Source: Pontiellaceae bacterium B12219
GTDB lineage: Bacteria; Verrucomicrobiota; Kiritimatiellia; Kiritimatiellales; Pontiellaceae
DNA: 64,000 bases
Direction of reading: 5' to 3'
NCBI GenBank assembly: GCA_029432795.1
Contig: JARNMJ010000015.1
Coordinates: forward strand, 1 to 64,000
Position numbers and translations under genes: made by a program. The first letter of the stretch is position 1. Every line of letters starts with the position of its first letter. This document shows positions 44,075-53,851 of this stretch, in pieces. Below the pieces are notes generated by a model. It had not been told where the DNA came from and searched no databases. It was given only the letters and a program-made list of their open reading frames with translations.

Positions 44075-45333
44075 AGAATGCACAAATGAAAAATGATTGG
44101 GTGGAAACAACGCTGGGTGAACTTTTTTTTACAACTTCTGGAGGAACACCTTCTAGAAAATACAAAGCATATTATGAGGGAACGATTCCTTGGGTGAAAT
44201 CGGGAGAGCTAGACAAGGGCCTCATTCTCGACACAGAAGAAAAAATAACCGAAGAAGCCATCAAAAATTCCAGTGCTAAAAAATTCCCGGAAGGCACATT
44301 ATTAATTGCTTTATATGGAGCAACAATTGGGAAGTTGGCTTTCCTTGGAGTTGAAGCAGCAACCAACCAAGCAATTTGCGGAATCTTTGAAAATGACAAT
44401 TTCAATTCAAAATTTCTCTACAACTATTTGCTGTTTAGGAAGCCCAAATTAATTTCTCAAGGCTCAGGTGGAGCCCAGCCCAACATTAGTCAGACGATTT
44501 TAAAGAAGCTGAAAATCCCCCTCGCGCCGTTGCCGGAGCAGCGGGCGATTGTGGCGAAGATTGAGGCGCTTTTCAGCGATCTGGATTCCGGCGTCGCGGA
44601 TTTGAAAACCGCGCAGGCCCAATTAAAAATCTACCGCCAGGCCGTCCTCAAAAAAGCCTTTGAGGGGGGACGGAAAGTTGTTTCTGCTCAGGAAGTGACA
44701 AGGGTGATTTCTGATGGAGATCATCAAGCTCCTCCAAAAGCAACGACAGGAATTCCTTTCATTGTTATTTCAAATATTAAGAAAAATAAAATTGATTTCA
44801 CCCATACAAAATTTGTTCCAACGGAATATTTTGAATCCCTCAAGGAAACAAGGCGCCCGCAAAAAGGAGATGTGCTTTATACGGTGACTGGAAGCTTTGG
44901 GATTCCAGCTATAGTCTCATCGGACAAGGATTTTTGCTTCCAACGCCATATTGGCTTGCTTCGGCCAAATGAAAGAATTTCATCTGAATACCTTTTTTAC
45001 GTATTGCAGTCTCCTGATTTATTTAAGCAAGCAAACGAAGGAGCAACAGGGACGGCACAAAAAACTGTGTCTTTGAAAAACCTTAGAAATTTTAAAATTC
45101 CCCTCTGCTCCCTCGAAGAGCAGCGGCAGATTGTGAAGGAGATTGAGGCGCGGTTGTCGGTGTGTGATGAGGTGGAGGAGACGATTTTCCAGGCCTTGGA
45201 AAAAGCGGAGGCGCTGCGTCAGAGTATTCTGAAAAAGGCGTTTGAGGGGCGGCTGCTGTCGGACGAAGAGTTGGCGGCGTGCCGGGCGGAGCCGGACTGG
45301 GTGTCAGCAGCAGAGCTGCTGGAGAAGAATTAG
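44071..45333 (+). CDS. hsdS: Type I restriction enzyme specificity subunit
   Basis: 420 aa with two target-recognition domains (about residues 8-150 and 205-345). Each is followed by a conserved helical spacer: PLPEQRAIVAKIEALFSDLD to KKAFEGG, and SLEEQRQIVKEIEARLSVCD to KKAFEGRLL. This pairs with HsdM and HsdR and sets the bipartite DNA target. The recognition domains are visibly AT-rich compared with the GC-rich spacers, as expected when they are exchanged between strains. The start overlaps the upstream transposase-like gene (ATGA). Confidence 0.94.
   Translation: MKNAQMKNDWVETTLGELFFTTSGGTPSRKYKAYYEGTIPWVKSGELDKGLILDTEEKITEEAIKNSSAKKFPEGTLLIALYGATIGKLAFLGVEAATNQAICGIFENDNFNSKFLYNYLLFRKPKLISQGSGGAQPNISQTILKKLKIPLAPLPEQRAIVAKIEALFSDLDSGVADLKTAQAQLKIYRQAVLKKAFEGGRKVVSAQEVTRVISDGDHQAPPKATTGIPFIVISNIKKNKIDFTHTKFVPTEYFESLKETRRPQKGDVLYTVTGSFGIPAIVSSDKDFCFQRHIGLLRPNERISSEYLFYVLQSPDLFKQANEGATGTAQKTVSLKNLRNFKIPLCSLEEQRQIVKEIEARLSVCDEVEETIFQALEKAEALRQSILKKAFEGRLLSDEELAACRAEPDWVSAAELLEKN
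45187..45201. repeat. TTCCARNNNYTGGAA palindrome inside hsdS
   Basis: TTCCAGGCCTTGGAA, read as part of the helix FQALEKA. An example of the coding copies; the central GGCC also makes it fully palindromic over 14 of 15 bases. Confidence 0.8.
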
Positions 45334-45365
45334 GAATTCATAATTTAAAATTTGGAATTAAAAAC

Positions 45366-46886
45366 ATGACGGATTCAACGATTATTTCGAAGATTTGGAA
45401 TTTGGCGAGTGTGCTGCGGGATGATGGCGTGGGCTATGGCGATTATCTGGAGCAGATTACGTATCTGCTGTTTTTGAAGATGGCGGAGGAGCTGAATAAA
45501 CCGCCGTATTCCAAGGGCTTAACGTTTCCGCGCTTGAAGGATGTGGAGGGGAAAGAACTTCCGGACGGCGAAGTGTGCGACTGGGAAACGCTTTCAAGCA
45601 AACGCGGCGCGGAGCTGGAGGCCTTTTACAGTCAGCTGCTGCGGAGCCTTTCGACGGAAAAGGGGATGCTGGGTCAGATTTTCACGAAGAGCCAGAATAA
45701 GATTCAGGATCCATCGAAACTGCTGAAGGTGATTGATCTGATTAATCAGGAAAACTGGAACCTGATGGGCGCGGATATTAAGGGCCGGATTTATGAGGGG
45801 CTGCTGGAAAAGAATGCGATGGACAGCTCGGGGAGTTCGGGCGCGGGGCAGTATTTTACGCCGCGTGCGCTGATCCGGACGATGGTGGATTGTGTGCAAC
45901 CGAAGCCGATGAAAACGATTGCGGATCCGGCATGCGGTACGGGCGGCTTTTTTCTGGCAGCGTATGACTGGATTGCGGCGCACCATTCGCTGGATCCCGA
46001 GGCGAAGGCGTTTTTGAAAAACAGGACGTTTTACGGCAATGAGATTGTGGCGAATACGCGGCGCATGTGTTTGATGAATATGTTTCTGCATAATATCGGC
46101 GAGATGGAGGGGGAGCCGCCGATTAAGTCGGCGGATGCGCTGATTGCGGATGACGGGCTTCGGGTGGATTATGTGCTGGCGAATCCGCCGTTCGGTAAAA
46201 AGAGCAGCATGACGATTACGAACGAGGCCGGGGAAGCGGAAAAGCAGGACATGAGCTATAACCGCCAGGATTTCTGGGAGTCGACCTCGAATAAACAGCT
46301 CAACTTTCTGCAGCATATTAAAAGTATGCTGAAGGTGACGGGCGAGGCGGCGGTGGTGCTGCCGGATAATGTGCTGTTCGAGGACGGTGCGGGCGAAGAG
46401 ATTCGCAAGCAGCTGATGCAGACCACGGAACTGCATACAATTCTGCGCCTGCCGACGGGCATTTTTTATGCGCAGGGCGTGAAGGCGAATGTGCTCTTTT
46501 TCAGGAATAAACCGGCGAGCAAAACGGCGTGGACGAAGGACGTCTGGTTTTATGATTATCGCACCAATATACACCACACCCCGAAAAAGAGCCCGATGAC
46601 GCGTGCGCATCTGGATGAATTCGTGGCGCTTTATCAGCCGGGCCATCCTGAAAAGCGGCGGGAAACCTGGAGCGAGGAGAATCCAGAAGGGCGTTGGCGG
46701 AAGTTTACGTATGATGAAATCAGGGCGAGGGATAAGACCAGTCTGGATATTTTCTGGCTGAAAGACCAAAGCCTGACGGATCTGGATAATCTGCCGGACC
46801 CGGATGTGCTGGCGAATGAGATTGTTGAAAATCTGGAAGCGGGGCTGGCGAGCTTCCGCGACGTGGCCGGCGTGCTGGAAGCGTAA
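45366..46886 (+). CDS. hsdM: Type I restriction enzyme methyltransferase subunit
   Basis: 506 aa from ATG 45366; the frame is open upstream through the end of hsdS. An N-terminal helical HsdM domain (TDSTIISKIWNLASVLRDDG) precedes an N6-adenine methyltransferase: SAM motif ADPACGTGGFFLAA and catalytic NPPF in VLANPPFGKKSS, preceded by GAGQYFTPRALI. It methylates adenines in the sequence selected by HsdS and protects the host. No strong ribosome site; a 32-base AT-rich gap separates it from hsdS. Last gene of the operon. Confidence 0.95.
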   Translation: MTDSTIISKIWNLASVLRDDGVGYGDYLEQITYLLFLKMAEELNKPPYSKGLTFPRLKDVEGKELPDGEVCDWETLSSKRGAELEAFYSQLLRSLSTEKGMLGQIFTKSQNKIQDPSKLLKVIDLINQENWNLMGADIKGRIYEGLLEKNAMDSSGSSGAGQYFTPRALIRTMVDCVQPKPMKTIADPACGTGGFFLAAYDWIAAHHSLDPEAKAFLKNRTFYGNEIVANTRRMCLMNMFLHNIGEMEGEPPIKSADALIADDGLRVDYVLANPPFGKKSSMTITNEAGEAEKQDMSYNRQDFWESTSNKQLNFLQHIKSMLKVTGEAAVVLPDNVLFEDGAGEEIRKQLMQTTELHTILRLPTGIFYAQGVKANVLFFRNKPASKTAWTKDVWFYDYRTNIHHTPKKSPMTRAHLDEFVALYQPGHPEKRRETWSEENPEGRWRKFTYDEIRARDKTSLDIFWLKDQSLTDLDNLPDPDVLANEIVENLEAGLASFRDVAGVLEA

Positions 46887-46973
46887 TGGGTTGGGGATTG
46901 TCATTTCCCGCTAATCGATTCATGGTCATTCGTTCACGCGGTTAATGTGCATTTTATAAAAAGGGGATACTAA

Positions 46974-48395
46974 ATGATAATCTGGTCGGCCATTATACTC
47001 TTATTTCATGTGATGGGTGTGATCTCTGCGATTGTTGCCATTATGACGGCGCGGACGTCGCAGGGATCGATTGCCTGGGCGATTTCGTTGGTAATGTGCC
47101 CGTATGTGGCGGTTCCGGCGTATTGGATTCTGGGGCGCAGCCGTTTTGCGGGCTATGTGAATTTGCGGACCACGACGGAAGATACGGTTCATGAAAAACT
47201 CGATGAGCTGGTTGCAAGTTTGGAGGCCTACCGTTTGCCGATCTCTGATTTATCGCATGCGGCGATGGCCGCCGAGCATCTGGCGGATTTGCCGATCACG
47301 AGCGGAAACGATGTGAAACTGCTGATCGACGGTGATGCGACCTTTGATGACATAGTGAGAGGGATTGATGCGGCAAAGGACTATATTCTTTTTCAGTTTT
47401 TTATTGTGAAAGACGACGGGCTCGGGCGGCGTGTTAAAACACATCTGCTGAAAAAGTGTGCGGAAGGGGTTCGGGTCTACTTTCTGTATGATGAAGTCGG
47501 CAGCAATAAACTGCCGAAGAGCTATGTGCAGGAATTGCAGGCGGCCGGATGTGAGATTCATCCGTTTAATACGCGGAAAGGGCGGGGCAACCGCTTTCAG
47601 CTGAATTTCAGAAATCACCGTAAAATTGTGGTGGTGGATGGGCAGGTCTCCTGGATCGGCGGGCATAATGTGGGGGATGAATATCTGGGGCTGGATCCGA
47701 AGTTCGGACATTGGCGCGATACGCATACCCGGATTACCGGGCCTGCCGCGCTGGCAGCGCAGCTGTCTTTTTCGGAAGACTGGTACTGGGCAACGGATCA
47801 GCGTTTGAGTCCGCTGAATTGGGCGCCGGTGGCGGCTGCGAGTGGAAACAGGCAGGTGTTGGTGGTTCCGTCGGGGCCGGCGGATGAACTGGAAACGGCA
47901 TCGCTGATGTTTTTACATGCCATTAATTTTGCAAAAAAGCGGATCTGGATTTCCAGCCCCTATTTTGTGCCGGATGATGCCATTATTTCGGCTCTTCAGC
48001 TGGCCGGTTTACGTGGAGTGGATGTGCGTATTCTGATTCCGGATATGCCGGATCATCTGGCGGTTTATCTTGCGGCCTATTCTTATTTTGACGATGCCGG
48101 AAAGACCGGCGTACGGTTTTACCGGTATTCCGACGGGTTCCTGCATGAAAAATCGATGCTGATTGATGATCATCTGGCGACGGTTGGAACGGCCAATTTC
48201 GATAATCGCTCATTCCGCCTTAATTTTGAAATTACGGGGGTGGTGCTTGATGAGGACTTTGCTAAAGAGATTGAGCAGATGTTTCTGGCTGATTTTGAAA
48301 AGGCCCGTGAAATGGAAGTCGGTGAATACGGCCGGAAATCGTTCTGGTTCCGGTTGGCAGTTCGCTTTGCCCGGCTGACCTCGCCGATTCAGTAA
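46974..48395 (+). CDS. cls: Cardiolipin synthase (phospholipase D superfamily)
   Basis: 473 aa. Two N-terminal membrane helices (residues 1-60) and two HKD motifs: NHRKIVVVDGQVSWIGGHN and FLHEKSMLIDDHLATVGTAN, each with His-x-Lys and downstream Asp/Asn, as needed for phosphatidyl transfer. Makes cardiolipin at the inner membrane. ATG follows an AAAAGGGGATA site. Not obviously linked to the neighbouring restriction genes. Confidence 0.93.
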   Translation: MIIWSAIILLFHVMGVISAIVAIMTARTSQGSIAWAISLVMCPYVAVPAYWILGRSRFAGYVNLRTTTEDTVHEKLDELVASLEAYRLPISDLSHAAMAAEHLADLPITSGNDVKLLIDGDATFDDIVRGIDAAKDYILFQFFIVKDDGLGRRVKTHLLKKCAEGVRVYFLYDEVGSNKLPKSYVQELQAAGCEIHPFNTRKGRGNRFQLNFRNHRKIVVVDGQVSWIGGHNVGDEYLGLDPKFGHWRDTHTRITGPAALAAQLSFSEDWYWATDQRLSPLNWAPVAAASGNRQVLVVPSGPADELETASLMFLHAINFAKKRIWISSPYFVPDDAIISALQLAGLRGVDVRILIPDMPDHLAVYLAAYSYFDDAGKTGVRFYRYSDGFLHEKSMLIDDHLATVGTANFDNRSFRLNFEITGVVLDEDFAKEIEQMFLADFEKAREMEVGEYGRKSFWFRLAVRFARLTSPIQ

Positions 48396-48523
48396 GCTGA
48401 GCGAAGCCGGCCTATTGCGGAAAGAAGGAAAATCCACACGCGTATTTTTTTGCCAATGGAGACCGGGGAGGGCATATTTCCGGGACTTTTTTCAAACATT
48501 GGAAACTTCAGGAGACATATAAA

Positions 48524-50173
48524 ATGGAACAGTTGAAGAAAAATGAAGCTTTTGGCGGTCCGGAAGGGCCCGTTGTGCTGGTGATTATGGATGGCGTCGG
48601 AATCGGTAAAAATCCGGAAAGCGACTGCGTTGCGCTTGCAAATACGCCGAATCTGGACTGGCTGAAGGAAAATGCGGTTTATACGGAACTGGCGGCGCAC
48701 GGCGTTGCGGTGGGACTGCCGGACGACGGCGATATGGGCAATTCCGAAGTGGGTCATAATGCCATCGGATGCGGTCGTGTTTTTGCTCAGGGCGCGGCTT
48801 TGGTTGGCGATGCCATCCGAACCGGTTCCATGTATGAAGGCGATGTCTGGAAAGAAGTGATTGCCAATGTAAACGATAAAGAGTCAACCCTGCATTTCAT
48901 CGGCCTGTTTTCCGATGGCAACGTGCATTCCAATATCAACCACCTGGAAGCAATGCTGCGGAAAGCCAAAGAACGGGGCGTTAAAAAAGTCCGCGTTCAC
49001 CCGTTGATCGACGGGCGCGATGTGCCGCCGACATCGGTGCTCGAATATGTTGAACGTTTCGACAAGTTCCTGGCGGAGATCAATGCCGACGGTTCGGTGG
49101 ATTATTGTGTGGCTTCCGGTGGCGGCCGTATGAACATTACGATGGATCGCTATGATGCGGATTGGAGCATGGTGGAACGCGGTTGGAAAGCCCATGTGAA
49201 AGCAGAAGCCACTCCGTTTGCTTCCATGAAAGAAGCGATTGAACAGTTCCGCTTGAATAAGCCGGGTATTCTGGATCAGGACCTGCCTGCTTTCGTGATT
49301 GAGCGCGACGGAAAACCCGTTGGCCCGATTGTGGATGGCGACAGTGTGATCTTCTTTAACTTCCGCGGCGACCGCTCGTTGGAAATTACCAAGGCGTTTG
49401 AGGCCGATGAAATTTCCGAATTCGATCGCGGTCCGAAGCCCGACGTTGTTTACGCCGGAATGATGCAGTATGACGGCGATCTGGGGGTTCCGGAAAAGTA
49501 TCTTGTGACTCCGCCGGCAATTGACCGCACGATGAGCGAATATCTCTCCAATGCCGGCGTGAAGCAGTTTGCCATTTCGGAAACGCAGAAATTCGGGCAT
49601 GTGACCTATTTCTTCAACGGCAATAACTCCGGTAAATTTGAAACCGAAACCTGGAAGGAAATTCCGTCTGATGTCTGCCCGTTCGAGGATGCACCGCGCA
49701 TGAAAGCGGATGAGGTGACGGAAGAAGTGCTGAAAGCCATTGAAAGCGGTGAGTATAAATTTATCCGGTTGAACTACCCGAACGGCGACATGGTCGGCCA
49801 CACCGGCGACTTTGAAGCGGTTAAGATTTCGGTGCAGGCTGTGGATGAAGGACTGGGCCGTATTCTGGAAGCATTGAAAGCCAAAAACGGGATTCTGGTT
49901 TGTTCCGCCGACCACGGAAATTCAGATGATATGTGCGAGCTGGATAAAAAGACCGGCGAAGTGAAGCACGATGCTTCCGGAAAAACGTTCCCGAAAACAT
50001 CGCACTCGCTCAATCCGGTTCCGGCGTATGTGTATGACGCATCGGGCGCTTCCAAGGTTCGGAAGGCGGATGTTGAAAAACCGGGCATTGCCAACCTGGC
50101 GGCCACCTGCATCACGCTGCTGGGTTATGTTCCGCCTGCGGATTACACTCCGAGCATTGTTGAAGTTGGTTAA
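48524..50173 (+). CDS. gpmI: Cofactor-independent phosphoglycerate mutase
   Basis: 549 aa, alkaline-phosphatase superfamily. Metal Asp23 in VLVIMDGVGIGKN, the catalytic Ser74 in DMGNSEVGHNAIG, and C-terminal metal motifs NYPNGDMVGHTGD and CSADHGNSD. Interconverts 3- and 2-phosphoglycerate in glycolysis. CAGGAGA ribosome site; a TTCAAACATTGGAAA sequence just upstream resembles the dispersed palindrome imperfectly. A terminator follows, so it is a single-gene unit. Confidence 0.95.
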   Translation: MEQLKKNEAFGGPEGPVVLVIMDGVGIGKNPESDCVALANTPNLDWLKENAVYTELAAHGVAVGLPDDGDMGNSEVGHNAIGCGRVFAQGAALVGDAIRTGSMYEGDVWKEVIANVNDKESTLHFIGLFSDGNVHSNINHLEAMLRKAKERGVKKVRVHPLIDGRDVPPTSVLEYVERFDKFLAEINADGSVDYCVASGGGRMNITMDRYDADWSMVERGWKAHVKAEATPFASMKEAIEQFRLNKPGILDQDLPAFVIERDGKPVGPIVDGDSVIFFNFRGDRSLEITKAFEADEISEFDRGPKPDVVYAGMMQYDGDLGVPEKYLVTPPAIDRTMSEYLSNAGVKQFAISETQKFGHVTYFFNGNNSGKFETETWKEIPSDVCPFEDAPRMKADEVTEEVLKAIESGEYKFIRLNYPNGDMVGHTGDFEAVKISVQAVDEGLGRILEALKAKNGILVCSADHGNSDDMCELDKKTGEVKHDASGKTFPKTSHSLNPVPAYVYDASGASKVRKADVEKPGIANLAATCITLLGYVPPADYTPSIVEVG

Positions 50174-50200
50174 AGGAAGCATCCTTTAAACGCGTCAGGA

Positions 50201-50253
50201 AGGCTGCGAAGATGCGAGGCATGATTGCTTTGCGCTCTTCGCGGCCTTTGTTT
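50201..50253 (+). terminator. Rho-independent terminator after gpmI
   Basis: GGCTGCGAAGA pairs with TCTTCGCGGCC (one G-U) around a 23-base loop and runs into TTTGTTT. It separates gpmI from the Lpt genes. Confidence 0.7.
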
Positions 50254-50270
50254 ATTATGGGTCACAAATC

Positions 50271-50762
50271 ATGAAAACGGTACTCCATTCACTTATAGCA
50301 CTACTCATCGGTCTCGGGGCCGTGCAGGCCCAGGAAGCGGCACATGTTCCAGAGGTTGGAAAGTTCGATGAATATCTCGAATCCGGCATGGAGGTGGCGG
50401 GGGTCCGCGCTCCCTATTATGATGATGAGGGGGAGCTGCGGGCTCAGCTCTATGGGGGAAAAGCCAAGGTGCTGGCCGGCGGCGTTGCCGATGTTTCCAA
50501 CCTCCGGATCGATGTGTATCAGGATGGCGTTTTGATGATGACGGTTTTTGCGCCGCAATGTTTCACTAAAATCGAAGACGTCGATGGAAATAACGTGTTG
50601 ATGGTTTATTCCGAGGGGGACGTGCTGATTGATATGGATCAGATGACCGTAACCGGCCGGGGGTTTAATTTTTCATCGGAAAAAAATCAGTTTGAGATTC
50701 TGCACAATTCCAAAGTTCTGGTGAAGGAATCCGCGCGGGGCATGCAGGGGGTTGAATTATGA
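50271..50762 (+). CDS. LptC-like LPS export protein
   Basis: 163 aa with a signal peptide ending near GAVQAQE and a beta-jellyroll ectodomain of the LptC/OstA type (GELRAQLYGGKAKVLAGGVA; NVLMVYSEGDVLIDMDQMTV; NSKVLVKESARGMQG). Probably part of the periplasmic bridge carrying LPS from LptB2FG to the outer membrane. Its stop overlaps the start of the LptA-like gene by 4 bases and lptB follows. Confidence 0.7.
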   Translation: MKTVLHSLIALLIGLGAVQAQEAAHVPEVGKFDEYLESGMEVAGVRAPYYDDEGELRAQLYGGKAKVLAGGVADVSNLRIDVYQDGVLMMTVFAPQCFTKIEDVDGNNVLMVYSEGDVLIDMDQMTVTGRGFNFSSEKNQFEILHNSKVLVKESARGMQGVEL

Positions 50763-51829
50763 AGCATGCCGTTACGTTATTCCTGCTGAGTACGGTGCTG
50801 TTGGTGTCGTGTTCCAAACGGGAGCGCTCGGACGCCGAGGAAGCAGAGTGGGCTGAAATTGAAGCCTTGGCAGCGGATGCGGCCGAGGTTCCGGCGTCTG
50901 GAAACAAAATGCCGAATGCGGAGCCAACCATTGGAACCGTGGCGGACAGCGAATTCGAGCCGTATTTAAAACGGTTGGCCGAAATGAAAACCATTCAAAG
51001 GGCGGCCGGCGAAACGCTGCTTACCAGCGAACGTCTGGTGCTGGACGATGAGAAGCGTTTTGTGCAAATGGAAGAAAATGTGGTGGTTGTGGATGATCAG
51101 GGCACGTTGATGACCGATCGTTTGGTCGGCCGGTTTTCGGTTTCGAACGAAGTGGAATTTATTGAGGCGCATGGGAATGTCGGTCTGGTGAGCAGCAACC
51201 GGTCGGCTTCGGCCGAACACGCCATATACAACTATCGAAGCGGATATGTGCAGATGGAGGGGAAGGCCTCCGCTTCGGACGGCAGTAACCGGCTGAGCGG
51301 AGAACGCATTAAACTCTGGATTCGGGGAAATCGGAAAATGATTTGTGAACCGAATGTGCTGCTGGAAATCAGCCCCGACTCGGGGGTTAAAATTGAAGGA
51401 ATGTCCGGTCAGACGAACGCATTGACCGAAGTACGTGCCGATCTGGCAGAATATAATGAAGAAGAGGGCTGGGCCGAGCTCGTTGGCCGCGTACGGATTC
51501 GCGATTCCCGGGCGGCTATGAATTGTGAAAAAATACGCATTTACTTAAAAGAGGATAACGAAATTGATTGGATCGAAGCGGTAGGCGAGGTAATAATTCA
51601 ATCTGACGATAGGAAAGCGCTGGCCGATCGGGCGACGTACCATGCGGATGAAGGAAAATTCGTGTTGGAAGGTGATCCGAAGGTTAAGCAGGGACTGAAT
51701 GTGATGACCGGCGATCGGATAGTATTCTGGCATGAGAATCGGCGAATGGTTTGCGAACCGAATGCCCGGGTCCTGCTCTATCTGGACGAAGAGACGAAAG
51801 CAAAATTTCTGAAAGATATAGACGACTAA
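50759..51829 (+). CDS. LptA/OstA-like lipoprotein
   Basis: 356 aa, about twice the usual LptA length. The signal peptide ends in a lipobox (VLLVSCSK), so it is probably lipidated. OstA-type beta repeats span residues 75-350: ETLLTSERLVLDDEKRFVQM, AEYNEEEGWAELVGRVRIRD, ALADRATYHADEGKFVLEGD. Each repeat pairs a de-protected segment with a G/A-V strand as in LptA. Periplasmic LPS transport is the likely role; coupled to the LptC-like gene and abutting lptB. Confidence 0.75.
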   Translation: MKHAVTLFLLSTVLLVSCSKRERSDAEEAEWAEIEALAADAAEVPASGNKMPNAEPTIGTVADSEFEPYLKRLAEMKTIQRAAGETLLTSERLVLDDEKRFVQMEENVVVVDDQGTLMTDRLVGRFSVSNEVEFIEAHGNVGLVSSNRSASAEHAIYNYRSGYVQMEGKASASDGSNRLSGERIKLWIRGNRKMICEPNVLLEISPDSGVKIEGMSGQTNALTEVRADLAEYNEEEGWAELVGRVRIRDSRAAMNCEKIRIYLKEDNEIDWIEAVGEVIIQSDDRKALADRATYHADEGKFVLEGDPKVKQGLNVMTGDRIVFWHENRRMVCEPNARVLLYLDEETKAKFLKDIDD

Positions 51830-52567
51830 ATGGCTGCTGAAGAAACGTATCTCATCAAGACGGAAAAGCTGGTAAAGGCCTATAAGGGCCGGAAGGTCGT
51901 TCGTGAAGTGGACATCAATGTAAAGGCTGGTGAAATTGTCGGTCTGCTCGGTCCGAACGGTGCCGGAAAAACGACCAGCTTTTATATGATTGTCGGATTG
52001 GTTAAACCCACAACCGGGAAGGTCTTTTTCAATGGAAAAGATGTCACCAAAACGCCGATGTTCAAGCGCGCCAGAATGGGTATGGGATATCTTTCTCAGG
52101 AACCCTCGATTTTCAGAAAGCTCACCGTGCAGGATAATGTGATGGCAATTCTGGAAACACTGCCGCTTTCGCATAAAGCGCGTAAAGAGCGCATGGAGCA
52201 ATTGCTCGAAGATCTGAAAATCAGCAAACTGGCTAAGCAGAAAGCTTTTACGCTTTCGGGCGGGGAGCGGCGCCGGTTGGAAATTGCCCGTTCGCTGGTT
52301 TCGCAGCCTGATATTATCCTGTTGGATGAACCGTTTGCCGGGGTTGATCCGCTGGCCGTGAACGATGTTCAGGAAATTGTCAAAACGCTGAAAAAGCGCG
52401 GGCTGGGTGTTTTGATTACCGACCACAGCGTACGCGATACACTTGAAGTGGTGGATCGGGCGTATCTGCTTTGCGACGGCCAGGTGCTCCGTGAGGGCAA
52501 CAGTGAATTTTTAGTAAATGACGAGATGAGTCGCGAACTTTATCTGGGACCGCGATTCAGTATGTAA
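51830..52567 (+). CDS. lptB: LPS export ABC transporter ATPase
   Basis: 245 aa. Walker A GPNGAGKTT, signature LSGGERRRLEIARSLVSQPD, Walker B IILLDEPFAGVDPLAV and switch His in ITDHSVRDTL: the LptB pattern, including the PFAGVDP motif. Powers LPS extraction from the inner membrane with LptFG (not here). Starts immediately after the LptA-like stop. Confidence 0.96.
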   Translation: MAAEETYLIKTEKLVKAYKGRKVVREVDINVKAGEIVGLLGPNGAGKTTSFYMIVGLVKPTTGKVFFNGKDVTKTPMFKRARMGMGYLSQEPSIFRKLTVQDNVMAILETLPLSHKARKERMEQLLEDLKISKLAKQKAFTLSGGERRRLEIARSLVSQPDIILLDEPFAGVDPLAVNDVQEIVKTLKKRGLGVLITDHSVRDTLEVVDRAYLLCDGQVLREGNSEFLVNDEMSRELYLGPRFSM

Positions 52568-52588
52568 CACAACCGAAAGGAGCAAGCC

Positions 52589-52885
52589 ATGCAAGTAAGT
52601 ATCACAGGACGGCATGTTAATGTAACCAGCAATGTAAAAGAGCATGTCATGGATAAGCTCGAACGTTGCTTAGGACTGTTCCCTCGAATAGAAAGTGTGA
52701 AGGTCATTCTGGATACAGAAAAGCGGGATCAAGTGGCTGAGATCGTCATTCAGGGAGCCGATCATATTCGGGTAACCGCAAAAGAAGAATCAGAAAACCT
52801 GTATGATGCAATTGATCGGGCGATTGAGCATGCCGAGCGGCAAATGCGCAAAAACCGTGATAAAGTACAGGATCATCATAAGTAA
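52589..52885 (+). CDS. hpf: Short ribosome hibernation-promoting factor
   Basis: 98 aa, the short HPF/YfiA type: MQVSITGRHVNVTSNVKEHV, then a basic ribosome-contact region ending in RQMRKNRDKVQ. Binds the 30S decoding site to silence ribosomes in slow growth. AAAGGAGC ribosome site; it lies between lptB and hprK where rpoN-linked loci also carry it. Confidence 0.93.
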   Translation: MQVSITGRHVNVTSNVKEHVMDKLERCLGLFPRIESVKVILDTEKRDQVAEIVIQGADHIRVTAKEESENLYDAIDRAIEHAERQMRKNRDKVQDHHK

Positions 52886-52912
52886 TTTTTTAATCATTTC
52901 AGGAGGTAAATT

Positions 52913-53851
52913 GTGGCCATAACCGTTAAAACGCTGTGGGAAGAAGGGGCAGATATTCTGTCATTGAGCATTATTGCCGGTGAGCAGTATCTGGATCGGA
53001 AACTTCCGGAAACCACGATGAATCGCCCGGGTTTGGCGTTAACCGGTTTTTTCCAGTATTTCGCCAACCAGCGATTGCAGATTTTCGGTTTGGCTGAATT
53101 TACCTATCTGAAAAGTCTTCCCCAGGAAGAAAAGATGAAACGGCTCGTCGAGCTGTTTGAACAGCAGATTCCCGGCATCGTGATCACGCGGAACCGGAAG
53201 GCTCCGAGGGAAATTCTGGATCTGGCTGAAGAATATAAAGTGCCGGTCATGCGTACGCCGATGGTTACCATGAATTTTGTGAACGAATGCACGGTCATTC
53301 TTGAAAAACTGACGGCACCGCAGGAGCGGATTCAGGGGACCTGCATGGAGCTGATGGGAATCGGCGTTTTGCTGCGCGGGGCTCCCGGGATTGGAAAAAG
53401 TGAAACGGCACTTTCGCTGGTTGAACGCGGATACAGTCTGGTTTCCGATGATGTGACGGAAGTGCGCAGAACCACCCGGGGACGTTTGGTCTGCTGGGCG
53501 AATGAAGTGACCCGGTATCATATGGAAATCCGCGGGTTGGGGATCATTCATGTTCCAAGTCTTTTTGGCGTGGCCGCAATCCGCCGTCAAACGGAGCTGG
53601 ATCTGGTGATCGATCTGAAGCCGCCGACAGGCGACGAAGACCGTACCGGTGTTCACCCTGATGTCATAGAATTAATGGGGGTCAAGGTCCCGTGTATTAC
53701 TCTTCCGGTTCGTTCCGGCCGCGATATGGCGAATATCGTTGAGGTGGCGGCTCTGAATCAGAAGCTCAAAGAACTGGGGCATGATGCGGCGAAAGAACTC
53801 GACGATAAAATTATTAACCGGCTGACCAGAGGACGGGTGCGCAATGGCTGA
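52913..53851 (+). CDS. hprK: HPr kinase/phosphorylase
   Basis: 312 aa. GTG start with an excellent AGGAGG site. N-terminal regulatory domain; P-loop LLRGAPGIGKSETALSL at about residues 150-166; HprK signature EIRGLGIIHVPSLFGVAAIR; C-terminal LPVRSGRDMANIVEVAA. It phosphorylates and dephosphorylates Ser50 of the adjacent HPr, linking metabolic state to PTS or regulatory output. Overlaps ptsH by 8 bases. Confidence 0.95.
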   Translation: MAITVKTLWEEGADILSLSIIAGEQYLDRKLPETTMNRPGLALTGFFQYFANQRLQIFGLAEFTYLKSLPQEEKMKRLVELFEQQIPGIVITRNRKAPREILDLAEEYKVPVMRTPMVTMNFVNECTVILEKLTAPQERIQGTCMELMGIGVLLRGAPGIGKSETALSLVERGYSLVSDDVTEVRRTTRGRLVCWANEVTRYHMEIRGLGIIHVPSLFGVAAIRRQTELDLVIDLKPPTGDEDRTGVHPDVIELMGVKVPCITLPVRSGRDMANIVEVAALNQKLKELGHDAAKELDDKIINRLTRGRVRNG

